Assembly: GCA_003244125.1 (NCBI GenBank)
Contig: QHBL01000066.1
Location: forward strand, 792-12,594
DNA length: 11,803 nucleotides
Source of the DNA: Chthoniobacterales bacterium
GTDB lineage: Bacteria; Verrucomicrobiota; Verrucomicrobiae; Chthoniobacterales; UBA10450
Direction of reading: 5' to 3'
The number at the start of each line of letters is the position of its first letter. The first letter of the stretch is position 1. Made by a program: the position numbers and the translations under genes. The notes beneath the pieces are model-generated. The model saw nothing but the letters and a program-made list of their open reading frames with translations. It was not told the DNA's origin and searched no databases. Shown here piece by piece: positions 1 to 7,088 of the stretch.

Positions 1-25
1 GACGACACGGAGGTCGTCCCTCCGG
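1..25. repeat. GC-rich palindromic repeat (partial, cut by window edge)
   Basis: Two mutually exclusive short stems overlap here: GACGAC (1-6) with GTCGTC (13-18), and CGGAGG (8-13) with CCTCCG (19-24). The element lies 17 bases beyond the stop codon of the HD hydrolase gene and is cut by the window edge, so its full length is unknown. Alternating overlapping stems of this kind resemble the interspersed intergenic palindromes I associate with verrucomicrobial genomes. The family assignment is from memory and not verified. It may act as a transcription terminator for the hydrolase gene. Confidence 0.45.
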
Positions 26-41
26 TCCCGGCCAACTCGAG

Positions 42-602
42 TCACTCGGCGTCCTCTTTTAGTGCGGTGATGACTTCAGCGATGAGATTGTCTAATGGAA
101 GTCCGAGCTCGCCTGCGCCATTCACGATATCGTCCCGACTTACGGCGCGGGCGAACGCTTTATCTTTCATCTTCTTTTTTACTGCGGCGACATCGACTTC
201 GTGGATGCTCTTCGACGGGCGCACCCGCGCCACGGCCATGACAAATCCGCTCAGTTCATCTACCGCGTAGAGGGTTTTCTCCAGTGGAGTGACGCGCGAA
301 ACCCCGGAGTAATTGGCGTGGGAAAGAATCGCCCGGCGTAATTCCTCACTCCAACCATTGTCGTGCAACCATTCTACTCCGACGAAAGGATGACCATCTG
401 TTGGACTCTGATCGTGGTTAGGATAACGTTCATAATCCATGTCGTGGAGCAGACCAACAGCTTCCCAGAGGCCTCCGTCCTCACTGTTGATGAGCGCGAA
501 ATGCCTCATCGCATCGGACACGGCGTAACAATGCTTGCGCAGGCTCTCTGATTGAACCCACTCGTGCAGAATGACCAGAGCGCGATCACGGAGCGAAATC
601 AT
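42..602 (-). CDS. HD-superfamily predicted hydrolase
   Basis: A 186-residue soluble protein with the HD metal-binding pattern: His24 in the first helix, the His53-Asp54 doublet (context LLHDMDYERYP), further histidines at 71 and 95, and Asp115. These are the expected ligands of an HD phosphohydrolase. It resembles the small predicted HD/HDIG hydrolases of the COG2316 type, whose substrate is unknown; members of the wider superfamily cleave phosphate esters of nucleotides. I chose the ATG at 602, which gives a protein starting MISLRDRALVILHEW. The frame stays open to an ATG at 695, but that would add 31 Ser/Ala/Cys-rich residues not typical of the family. No strong Shine-Dalgarno site precedes either start. 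It is transcribed away from the radical SAM gene, so the 124 bases between them should hold both promoters. Family is fairly certain, substrate unknown. Confidence 0.85.
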   Translation of the reverse strand: MISLRDRALVILHEWVQSESLRKHCYAVSDAMRHFALINSEDGGLWEAVGLLHDMDYERYPNHDQSPTDGHPFVGVEWLHDNGWSEELRRAILSHANYSGVSRVTPLEKTLYAVDELSGFVMAVARVRPSKSIHEVDVAAVKKKMKDKAFARAVSRDDIVNGAGELGLPLDNLIAEVITALKEDAE

Positions 603-726
603 GGCCGTCGAGCATAGTGAAGAGTGTGCCGAACGCGAGTAACTATACGAGGGACCAGCCAGCGCGTTCAGCCTGCAATTTGCAAGAGGCGTCATCCAAG
701 GTGATTAGTTCGCGGTCCTTGTTTGT

Positions 727-1977
727 ATGACTTGCGAGATGCTCGACATTGTATATCTGCGCGCGAATGGCGAGTTGCCGTGTAATTGCGCCACCGGCGA
801 GAAGGTTAATCTCGATTGGCTGAATGATCGCGCCGATTGGAATCTTGTGAAGGCATTCGAGAATGAGCGCTTCTCGCAAATTCGGCGAAGCTTCGCCGAG
901 GGTCAGCTTCCCTGGGGAAAGGTTTGTGACGAGTGCGTCTTCCTCCAGCGAGATCAACCGATGCGAAACGCGTTAGTTAACGAGAAACGGATTACTAAGT
1001 TCCATATCGAGCCGTCTCTGGCCTGTGCCCTACGTTGTCCCGGTTGCTCGCGCGTGAAACAGGCGGCGGAACGCGGCGGTCCCGTGTTTCTCCGCGTTGA
1101 ATTATTTCAGCGAGCGCTGAAGCAGTTGAGTGAAGCGAATTATGTGATCGATTTCTTTTTCTTCTGCGGTCAAGGTGAGCCACTGAGCCATCCGCAGATT
1201 CACGAGCTCATCGATGCCTGCCGCAACGACTTCCCAAACGTGCCGGTAGTCATTAATACAAATGGCAACTACGACTACAGCAAGGTTCTGCGCGGCCGCT
1301 ATGTCGACCGCTTTATCGTCTCAGTCGATGGTTTGTATCAAACGAGCTATGAGCAATACCGGATCAATGGGAATGTAGAGCTCGCTTTGCGTTTCATGTA
1401 TGATGCCAAGCACGTGGCGCAGGAGCGGGCGCCATTTGTTGAATGGAAATATATTCTGTTTACCTATAATGATAGTGACGAGGAGTTGATTGCGGCGCAG
1501 CAGAAAGCGGAGGAGCTTGGGATCGACAGCCTCTGGTTTGTTCTGACGTTCACGCCGGAGCATTCCCGCCGTTACACCATGCAGAACTTTAGTGAGCTAC
1601 CGATCGTCTCACCTATCGCCTACATCTACAGCACGCCGCAGCAGAGTCACGAGTATCGGGTGTTCACTCCGGCCACTTCGCCGAACGTGGAGAGCCGGCG
1701 CGATCTGGCGGCAACCGGATGGCGTGGGAGGGTTGATGAGTGCAAGGTCGCTCGCGACCAGGTTTTTCTTCAAGGCTGGATTCAACCTCCGCCGGGAGCT
1801 CGTCTTTCAGGAATAACTATTTCGTGCGGCAATGTTCTTCTCGGTCGCGCCCGTTATGGTGTGCGCCGGCCTGATGTGCGCGCTACTCTTCGGCTGGGAG
1901 AAGAGGGAGCGAGGCTCGGCTTTCGCTATCTCGGCCGGCTGGCGGGTGAAGGCAACGGAGTAGTCGACCTGAACTAG
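727..1977 (+). CDS. Radical SAM protein with N-terminal SPASM-like cysteine cluster
   Basis: A 416-residue protein. The radical SAM core begins with Cys100-x3-Cys104-x2-Cys107 (context LACALRCPGCS), the ligands of the 4Fe-4S cluster that cleaves S-adenosylmethionine. A GGEP-like motif (GQGEP, 148-152) follows, then the strands VVINTNG (174-180) and FIVSVDG (196-202). Before the core, residues 6-70 resemble a SPASM-type auxiliary cluster domain: IVYLRANGELPCNC with Cys19 and Cys21, an aromatic/Arg-rich stretch, then Cys67-x2-Cys70. SPASM domains normally follow the core. The C-terminus (about 330-405) contains GW, YGVRRPDV and LGFRYLG elements, as in small beta-sandwich domains attached to glycosyltransferases and polysaccharide proteins. 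The frame is closed by a TAG at 706-708, so the ATG at 727 is the first usable start. Likely a cytoplasmic enzyme that modifies a peptide, sugar or lipid; substrate unknown. The downstream M16 protease pair could suggest peptide maturation, but this is weak inference. Confidence 0.85.
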   Translation: MTCEMLDIVYLRANGELPCNCATGEKVNLDWLNDRADWNLVKAFENERFSQIRRSFAEGQLPWGKVCDECVFLQRDQPMRNALVNEKRITKFHIEPSLACALRCPGCSRVKQAAERGGPVFLRVELFQRALKQLSEANYVIDFFFFCGQGEPLSHPQIHELIDACRNDFPNVPVVINTNGNYDYSKVLRGRYVDRFIVSVDGLYQTSYEQYRINGNVELALRFMYDAKHVAQERAPFVEWKYILFTYNDSDEELIAAQQKAEELGIDSLWFVLTFTPEHSRRYTMQNFSELPIVSPIAYIYSTPQQSHEYRVFTPATSPNVESRRDLAATGWRGRVDECKVARDQVFLQGWIQPPPGARLSGITISCGNVLLGRARYGVRRPDVRATLRLGEEGARLGFRYLGRLAGEGNGVVDLN

Positions 1978-2006
1978 GACTTGAGTTGGAAGATGGAAAG
2001 CGGGAA

Positions 2007-2096
2007 ATGTTTGGTGTGCGCTACCAGGCAGGCGATGTAGCAATAGAGGAAGCGAAGATCGATGTTGTGTCGTCGGCGGCCTCGGTAACCTCTTAA
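2007..2096 (+). other. Possible 29-residue ORF between radical SAM gene and M16 pair
   Basis: An ATG at 2007 opens a 29-codon frame whose TAA (2094-2096) directly abuts the GTG start of the first M16 peptidase, in the same frame. The peptide begins MFGVRYQAGDVAIEE and ends in a Ser/Ala/Val-rich stretch. It has no cysteines, no leader/core boundary I can recognise, and no strong Shine-Dalgarno site. Its frame is also open upstream into the end of the radical SAM gene in another phase. It could be a leader peptide coupled to the protease gene, a precursor peptide, or chance. Chance is the most likely. Confidence 0.15.
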
Positions 2097-3506
2097 GTGC
2101 GAAGACGCTTGTGCCAGTTTACGCGGTATGTTGCCGGCGGGTCATTCCTCGTCGCAGTCGCGGCGAGCTCTGCTGGCGAGGCGACGCCGTCCCAGGTAGA
2201 GATTCCAAAAATTAACTTCAGTCATTGGGAACTGGAGAACGGACTTCAAGTCTATGCGGTGGAAGATCATGCCTCGCCCACAGTGGCGGTGCAGGTATGG
2301 TATCATGTCGGCGCGAAGGACGACCCCGCCGGTCGCAGCGGTTTTGCTCATCTGTTCGAGCATCTGATGTTCAAAGGAAATGAGCATTTGAAGCCGGACA
2401 CGATGCAGCAGCTGACGGAAAACGCCGGAGGTGAGATCAATGCCTATACTGCTAACGACGTCACGGTATACCACGAGGTCCTTCCATCGAATTACCTCGA
2501 GCCAGTTCTCTGGGCGGAAGCGGAACGGATGTCGTCGCTCGCCGTTACTGATGTGAACTTTCACTCGGAGCGCGAAGTAGTGAAGGAGGAATTTCGGCAG
2601 CGCTACGCAGCTAATCCGTATGGCGAGTTGGCGCTTGCTATCCCGAAGAGTTCCTACACAATTCACCCCTACAAGCGGTCTGGCATTGGTAATATCGCGG
2701 AGCTCGATGCCGCGACGCTGCCGGAGGTGCAACGTTTTCATGCGACTTTTTATCGGCCGGAGAATGCGACCTTGGTCGTAGCCGGTGATTTCGAGCTAAA
2801 GTCATTGCGCGATTGGATTAAACGGTACTTTGGCGACATACCTAAGGTGGCGGAGGAAGTACCGCGGGTGCAGGTGAAGGAACCGGAGCGAAAAGAGGAT
2901 CGACACGAGATTATCTACTCGGCCAAGGCGCCACTGCCTGCTTTTGCCGTTACTTATCTTGCGCCGTCGGTCAGGAGCGAGGATGCGGTGGCTTTGGACG
3001 TAGCATCAGACATTCTTTCGGGTGGAACTTCTTCGCGGCTTTACCAATCGCTGGTTTATGAGCAGCAGTTGGCGCAGTCGGTTTCGTTCGGCGCTGATAT
3101 GCATGAAGACCTCGGTGTCCTGACATTTGAAGTCACTCTGGCCAGCGGAAAAGCGGTAACTGAGGTGCAGCGCGCCCTCGGAACTGAAATAGAAAAGCTC
3201 CTGAAGGACGGAGTTACCGAACCGGAGCTAGTTAAGTCGAAGAACCGTTATTTGACCGGGAAGCTGTTCCAGCTCGAGACTGCGAACGGGAAAGCTTCGG
3301 CGCTTGGTTCAGCAGCAGTTATCCTTGGCGATGCCAACAGGGTCAACACGGAGCTGGCCAGGATCCAAGCCATTACCGCCGAAGAAGTCACGGCGGTGTT
3401 ACGCAAGTACATTGTGGATAAGAAGAAGGTAATCATCGATTACCTGCCAGAAGCGATGAAAGCTACGCCTGCGCCTTCTGCGTCGATTGCAACTGGCGAA
3501 CGATGA
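2097..3506 (+). CDS. M16 zinc metallopeptidase, catalytic subunit, secreted
   Basis: A 469-residue protein with a signal peptide: Arg-rich start, hydrophobic stretch about 13-26, probable cleavage near Ala-Gly-Glu at 26-28. The inverted zinc motif HxxEH is present as His85-Leu-Phe-Glu88-His89 (context SGFAHLFEHLMFKGNEH). The third zinc ligand is probably Glu165, 76 residues after His89, in EREVVKEEF, which is the spacing of mitochondrial processing peptidase beta. The second half has the usual M16 C-terminal domain (SSRLYQSLVYEQQLAQSV, about 303-320), but the Arg and Tyr found in self-sufficient members (as in RGLAYSV) are replaced by Gln-Leu-Ala-Gln. The start is a GTG directly after an in-frame TAA, so nothing further upstream is possible; no clear Shine-Dalgarno site is seen. 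It overlaps the next gene by four bases (ATGA), indicating translational coupling. Likely the zinc-bearing half of a periplasmic heteromeric protease that degrades peptides; substrate unknown. Confidence 0.93.
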   Translation: MRRRLCQFTRYVAGGSFLVAVAASSAGEATPSQVEIPKINFSHWELENGLQVYAVEDHASPTVAVQVWYHVGAKDDPAGRSGFAHLFEHLMFKGNEHLKPDTMQQLTENAGGEINAYTANDVTVYHEVLPSNYLEPVLWAEAERMSSLAVTDVNFHSEREVVKEEFRQRYAANPYGELALAIPKSSYTIHPYKRSGIGNIAELDAATLPEVQRFHATFYRPENATLVVAGDFELKSLRDWIKRYFGDIPKVAEEVPRVQVKEPERKEDRHEIIYSAKAPLPAFAVTYLAPSVRSEDAVALDVASDILSGGTSSRLYQSLVYEQQLAQSVSFGADMHEDLGVLTFEVTLASGKAVTEVQRALGTEIEKLLKDGVTEPELVKSKNRYLTGKLFQLETANGKASALGSAAVILGDANRVNTELARIQAITAEEVTAVLRKYIVDKKKVIIDYLPEAMKATPAPSASIATGER

Positions 3507-4963
3507 AGGCGCTTTGTCAGCTCATCGCAGGTATTGCTCTGCTGAATCCCCCGGCTGTCAGGGCGATTGGAGGGAGAGACACTCCGCCCTTACCTTCGGC
3601 GCCGCATCAAACTCACTTCGCCAGGGCGCAGGAGGCGAAGCTTGAGAATGGAATGGATGTGATCGTGGTTGAGCGTCGTGAGTTACCTTTGCTGGCCGTG
3701 CAGATGTTGCTGCGCAGTGGAGCGGAAGTAGATCCGCCGGAACGTGGTGGCGCCGCAGATATGACGGCATCTCTTTTGACCAAAGGAACCGAGAGCATGT
3801 CGGCGCCGCAAATCGCCAATGCGATCGAGTCACTTGGCGGGACGATATTTGCCGGCGGAGGCTGGAATAGCTCATCCGCTGGAGTTGTGGTGATGTCGGA
3901 CAAAAAAGAGCCGGCTATGGCGGTGCTGGCAGATGTTCTACTTCATCCGGTTTTCAAGAAGGAAGAGCTGGAGCGATTGCGGAAGCAAGCGACGGATAGC
4001 TTGCGTGTCGACCTGCGCGAGCCCGGCTCGCTGGCGGATTATGCGCGAGTGCGAGTTGTCTTCCCGGAAGGTGAGTACGCGCATCCGCGAACGGGCACCC
4101 TGGAGACATTGCAGGCGATCGGGCGTGAAGATGTGGTAAATCTCTATCGCACCTGGTATCGGCCAGATAATGCGGTGCTGTTGCTAGTGGGAGATATCAG
4201 CTTCGAAGGTGGAAAAAGGACGGCGCAAGAGTACTTCGGTGACTGGAGAGCTAACGACGGTTTGGCTAAGCCGAAGGCAACGCCACTGGCGAAGGAGTGG
4301 AAGCCGCGGCACATCGTCATAGATATGAAGCAAGCTGGCCAGGCGGCAGTGTTATTAGCTGCGCCATCGCTGAAGCGTGCGTCGCCGGATTACTATTCTG
4401 GACTGGTGGCGAACGCTGTGCTCGGCAATGGGTTTGGCTCATGGTTGAATCGTGAGATTCGGATCAAACGCGGGTTAAGCTATGGAGCGGGAAGTAATCT
4501 GGATGCGCGACGTGACGCGGGCCAGTTTATCGTCAGTGCGCAGACGAAGAACGAGTCGGCCGCGGAGGTGGCGAAGCTCATGCAGGTGGAGCTAAGGCGA
4601 CTCGGCCGTGAGCCGGCGAAAGGAGAAGAACTTAGATCGCGCAAGGCGATGCTCACCGGCAGGTATGCGCGAAGCATGGAAACTAACTTCGGTGTAGCCG
4701 GACAGATCAGCAGTATAATTACGTGCGATCTGCCTCTGAATAGTCTGGACAAATACATACCTTCCATCAATCAGGTAACGAGTACGGACATCGCGTCGTT
4801 CGCGCGAGAGTATCTATCAAAGCCGCCCGGTCTGGTTGTGGTCGGTCAGGCGCCCGCTTTTGCGGAGAGTTTGAAGAAAGATTGGAACGAGGTCGAAGTA
4901 ATTCCCGAGTCGAATCTCGATCTTAATCGGACGGAGTTAGTGAAACAGAAGATCGTGCCCTGA
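3503..4963 (+). CDS. M16 peptidase-like partner subunit, zinc site lost, secreted
   Basis: A 486-residue M16-fold protein with a signal peptide (MKALCQLIAGIALL, probable cleavage around Ala18-21). Where the first subunit has HLFEH, this one has Asp86-Met-Thr-Ala89-Ser90 in the equivalent context RGGAADMTASLL, so all zinc ligands of the motif are gone. Conversely, its C-terminal domain carries Arg323-Gly-Leu-Ser-Tyr327 (context IKRGLSYGAGSN), the Arg/Tyr pair that in M16 enzymes positions substrate and that the first subunit lacks. This reciprocal loss fits bacterial M16B enzymes whose active site is shared between a zinc subunit and an Arg/Tyr subunit. The ATG overlaps the upstream stop codon as ATGA, so equal synthesis of the pair is expected. 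The tail ends in an ordinary charged sequence; a hydrophobic in-frame stretch follows the TGA and is listed separately. Confidence 0.92.
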   Translation: MKALCQLIAGIALLNPPAVRAIGGRDTPPLPSAPHQTHFARAQEAKLENGMDVIVVERRELPLLAVQMLLRSGAEVDPPERGGAADMTASLLTKGTESMSAPQIANAIESLGGTIFAGGGWNSSSAGVVVMSDKKEPAMAVLADVLLHPVFKKEELERLRKQATDSLRVDLREPGSLADYARVRVVFPEGEYAHPRTGTLETLQAIGREDVVNLYRTWYRPDNAVLLLVGDISFEGGKRTAQEYFGDWRANDGLAKPKATPLAKEWKPRHIVIDMKQAGQAAVLLAAPSLKRASPDYYSGLVANAVLGNGFGSWLNREIRIKRGLSYGAGSNLDARRDAGQFIVSAQTKNESAAEVAKLMQVELRRLGREPAKGEELRSRKAMLTGRYARSMETNFGVAGQISSIITCDLPLNSLDKYIPSINQVTSTDIASFAREYLSKPPGLVVVGQAPAFAESLKKDWNEVEVIPESNLDLNRTELVKQKIVP

Positions 4964-4978
4964 AGGCTCGCGGCCCGG

Positions 4979-5053
4979 TTGCCGGCATTCTTTGCCCTAG
5001 TCGGGCTGGGTCTTTTTCCTGTACTGGCTTTCGCCAGTCGCCTAATTGCCTGA
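4979..5053 (+). other. Hydrophobic in-frame stretch after the M16 stop codon
   Basis: The same reading frame as the M16 partner stays open beyond its TGA (4961-4963) up to the next TGA (5051-5053). From a TTG at 4979 it would encode 24 mostly hydrophobic residues (PAFFALVGLGLFPVLAFASR), enough for one membrane span. It has no Shine-Dalgarno site of its own. It could be a tiny membrane peptide, the remains of a lost C-terminal anchor, or chance. It also contains the hairpin ACTGGC (5023-5028)/GCCAGT (5033-5038), which may instead act as an RNA structure between genes. Confidence 0.15.
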
Positions 5054-5074
5054 GTTGAGGCCCGTAGGAGAGAC

Positions 5075-5548
5075 TTGTTTGGGGTGATACCGAGCGAGGC
5101 AATCGTTACGGGCCAGGACAAGCTGGACATTTTCCAGCGGCTGGATCGGCGGCGGCATGTGGCGGGTGAAGGGCTTTGTTGTACGCGGTGCGACCGAATG
5201 TTTGCGGTTAGTGAGATTGCGGTGCTGGGCGGGTCGCGTGGATTCGGGCCGCTGCGCCTGCATTGTCCAAATGAGAAGTGCGATGCGCCGGCGGCGGAGT
5301 GGATGTGGTGCCCTGAGCGAGATGGCCAGGGAACGACGAGCGAGTTTTCCCACAATGGTCGCGTCTGTTTCGTGCGGCGGATGAAGCGGCTAACGAGTGG
5401 TGACCAGGCCAGCGACGTTGGGCCTAAACGAGGAGCGGGTGTTATCGTAACTGCGCTGCGGCGGCTTGATGCGAATTGGGCGGCATTGTGGCACAGGTTT
5501 GGAACCGGCGTGCGGCCGGCGGTTGATACGGAAGAGCCTCTGGGCTAG
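5075..5548 (+). CDS. Uncharacterised zinc-ribbon protein
   Basis: A 157-residue protein that I cannot assign to a named family. It has two CxxC-like knuckles: Cys36-x2-Cys39 (context GLCCTRCDRMF) and Cys64-x4-Cys69 (context RLHCPNEKCDAP), with further cysteines at 35, 79 and 98. A Gly-rich loop (GGSRGFGPLRL, 52-62) lies between them. This pattern is typical of a zinc ribbon that binds one metal ion. The N-terminus (DKLDIFQRLDRRRHVAGEG) is helical and charged; the last 50 residues are basic and lack clear motifs. The start is a TTG preceded by a good Shine-Dalgarno sequence, AGGAG at 5066-5070, four bases away. A GTG at 5084 is an alternative start. It lies 111 bases after the M16 pair on the same strand and may share its transcript. 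No signal peptide or membrane span, so cytoplasmic. Confidence 0.6.
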   Translation: MFGVIPSEAIVTGQDKLDIFQRLDRRRHVAGEGLCCTRCDRMFAVSEIAVLGGSRGFGPLRLHCPNEKCDAPAAEWMWCPERDGQGTTSEFSHNGRVCFVRRMKRLTSGDQASDVGPKRGAGVIVTALRRLDANWAALWHRFGTGVRPAVDTEEPLG

Positions 5549-5650
5549 ATGCGGCGCCGAGATGGAGGCAGTGTTCCCCCAAATCTTAATCGCGCAGCGG
5601 TGCGACTTCGGCTCGGCGGATTTTGTGGATGACAAAGCGCTCGAGCGCGG

Positions 5651-5676
5651 GCACGGCGAATTGGCCCCCGCCGTGC
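5651..5676. promoter_or_regulatory. Inverted repeat upstream of DUF1360 gene
   Basis: A perfect 8-base stem, GCACGGCG (5651-5658) and CGCCGTGC (5669-5676), encloses a 10-base loop. It ends 14 bases before the ATG of the DUF1360 gene and about 100 bases after the zinc-ribbon gene. No T-tract follows, so a classical terminator is unlikely. An RNA hairpin affecting the downstream leader, or an operator, is possible. The rest of 5549-5690 holds nothing I recognise. Confidence 0.3.
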
Positions 5677-5690
5677 GATAGAGATGTGTC

Positions 5691-6203
5691 ATGCTTACTC
5701 GACGAATCCCTGACAACGCGAGGGCCACCAGCAGTAACGACGGCGCGGAGATCACGCCCGCGGAGTTGCCCACCTATGCCGCACTCATCGGCCTCTTCAA
5801 CGCCGCGCTTGCGCTTTTTCTTTTCTTCCGCAGCAAGTCCCCGGCTCGGGAGGAGCCGACAACGGGTGATCTCCTATTGCTCGGCCTCGCCACGCAAAAG
5901 GCGAGCCGGGTGCTCACGCGCGCAAAGGTGACGCATCCGTTGCGGGCGCCGTTTACAGAAGTGGAAGGCTCTGCCGGTGCGGGTGAGCTGGATGAGAGAC
6001 CACGCGGAACTGGCATGCGTAAAACGATCGGGCAGCTACTCACTTGTCCGTATTGTCTGGGAATGTGGATCGCGTCGGGATTCGTTTACGGCTTTACCTT
6101 CGAGCCAAGAATGACGCGGATGGTGGCGAGCATCTTCGCGGTGAGCTCCATCGCGGATTTCACCCAACACGGTTACGTCAAAGCGAAGGAAATGACGGAC
6201 TAG
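5691..6203 (+). CDS. DUF1360 family membrane protein
   Basis: A 170-residue protein. The first 25 residues are polar, then a membrane span (about 28-46, ALIGLFNAALALFLFF), a conserved stretch GLATQKASRVLTRAKVTHPL (65-84) with RAPFTEVEG after it, a Glu/Arg-rich link (ELDERPRGTGMRK, 99-111), and the signature LLTCPYCLGMWIASG (116-130) with Cys119-x2-Cys122. One or two further hydrophobic segments follow (116-135, 142-156). The motifs for DNA-like phrases 'AT.K.SR', 'K.T.PLRAPFT..EG' and 'LLTCP.CLG.W' are those of DUF1360, a family also found in Bacillus and actinobacteria with no established biochemical role. The CxxC could bind metal or be redox active. The start is an ATG at 5691 preceded by a weak GAGATG. 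It sits between the zinc-ribbon and response-regulator genes with sizeable gaps, so a common operon is not certain. Confidence 0.85.
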   Translation: MLTRRIPDNARATSSNDGAEITPAELPTYAALIGLFNAALALFLFFRSKSPAREEPTTGDLLLLGLATQKASRVLTRAKVTHPLRAPFTEVEGSAGAGELDERPRGTGMRKTIGQLLTCPYCLGMWIASGFVYGFTFEPRMTRMVASIFAVSSIADFTQHGYVKAKEMTD

Positions 6204-6389
6204 GCCTGGAGCGATTCTGCCGACGGTGGGGCAGCTTGCGCGACTTTGTTTGGGAATGCGACATGCGATGGAATGAGAAGTAACGGTTTTGCCGCGACGT
6301 ACGGAAACAATGGTGGGAGCCATCTCACCAACGGACGAGGCGCGATTTCGTTTAGGAAAGCGGCTCTTTCAGGAGACCGCGTTGAAGAG

Positions 6390-7088
6390 ATGCCAGCCAC
6401 AGCCAAAGCCCCAAATCACGCAATTGCAGCGCTGAAGAAAAGCGCGGTGCTGGTGGTGGACGATCATCCGCTCTTTCGACGCGGCGTGGTGCAATTGCTC
6501 CAGGATGAGCCCGACCTGGAAGTGCGCGCCGAAGCGAGCACGAGCAATGAAGCGCTGGAGAAGATCCGCAAATACAAGTTCGATCTCGCGGTGGTGGATA
6601 TCGGTCTGGAAGGAAGCACCAATGGGATCGAACTGACCAAGTACATCAAAGCGGAAAAACCGAAGCTGCCGGTGCTCGTTTTATCGATGCATGATGAGAC
6701 GCTTTTTGCCGAACGCGCGCTGCGGGCGGGCGCACGCGGCTACGTCATGAAACGAGAGGCGCTGGATAATTTCATCTCGGCGGTGCGGATGGTATTGCGC
6801 GGGGAAATTTTCATCAGCCCAAACATGTCGAAGCGCATGGTGCTGGCGCATCTGCACGGCGCAGGCGACACGGTCTCACCGGTGGAGAAATTGAGCGATC
6901 GCGAGCTCGAGGTTTTGCAATTGCTGGGCGAGGGGAAGGAAGTGCGCGAGATCGCGAACCGCCTTCATCTGAGCGCGAAGACGGTGGAAGCGCATCGAGC
7001 CCACATTAAGGAAAAGCTGCAATTGCAAAACGCGCGTCAGGTTGCCCGCTTCGCCAATGAGTGGGTGCGCTCGCAGCAACCGGCGTAG
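6390..7088 (+). CDS. NarL/FixJ-family response regulator (LuxR-type HTH)
   Basis: A 232-residue two-component regulator. The receiver domain (about 17-135) shows the acidic pair Asp24-Asp25 (VLVVDDHPLFRRG), the phosphoryl acceptor Asp70 (LAVVDIGLEG), Ser99 in VLVLSMHDE, and Lys121 in GYVMKREAL. A LuxR/GerE-type helix-turn-helix occupies about 167-225 (LSDRELEVLQLLGEGK, then REIANRLHLSAKTVEAHR and IKEKL). It should bind DNA when phosphorylated by a histidine kinase. No kinase gene is nearby, so it is an orphan here and its signal cannot be guessed. I chose the ATG at 6390, with residues MPATAKAP before the receiver domain. The frame is open to an ATG at 6246, but those extra 48 residues look non-coding (Gly/Asn/Ser-rich, no receiver homology). 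GAAGAG directly precedes the chosen ATG and AGGAG lies 14 bases upstream, so the ribosome site is not ideal. Confidence 0.93.
   Translation: MPATAKAPNHAIAALKKSAVLVVDDHPLFRRGVVQLLQDEPDLEVRAEASTSNEALEKIRKYKFDLAVVDIGLEGSTNGIELTKYIKAEKPKLPVLVLSMHDETLFAERALRAGARGYVMKREALDNFISAVRMVLRGEIFISPNMSKRMVLAHLHGAGDTVSPVEKLSDRELEVLQLLGEGKEVREIANRLHLSAKTVEAHRAHIKEKLQLQNARQVARFANEWVRSQQPA

Noticed and set aside
2142..2741. A 199-codon minus-strand frame inside the first M16 gene
   Set aside because: Mirror of a well-supported protease gene, with a His/Arg-rich product that has no motif.
5390..5773. Minus-strand 127-codon frame across the zinc-ribbon 3' end and the following gap
   Set aside because: Ser/Arg/Pro-rich product without motifs, overlapping two plus-strand genes.
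6312..6329. Small stem GGTGGGA/TCTCACC in the gap before the response regulator
   Set aside because: Only seven pairs with one wobble and no T-tract or conserved context; stems this short are common by chance. The remainder of 6204-6389 shows nothing I can support.
6246..6389. 48-residue N-terminal extension of the response regulator
   Set aside because: Gly/Asn/Ser-rich and unlike any receiver-domain N-terminus; the ATG at 6390 gives the normal family length.
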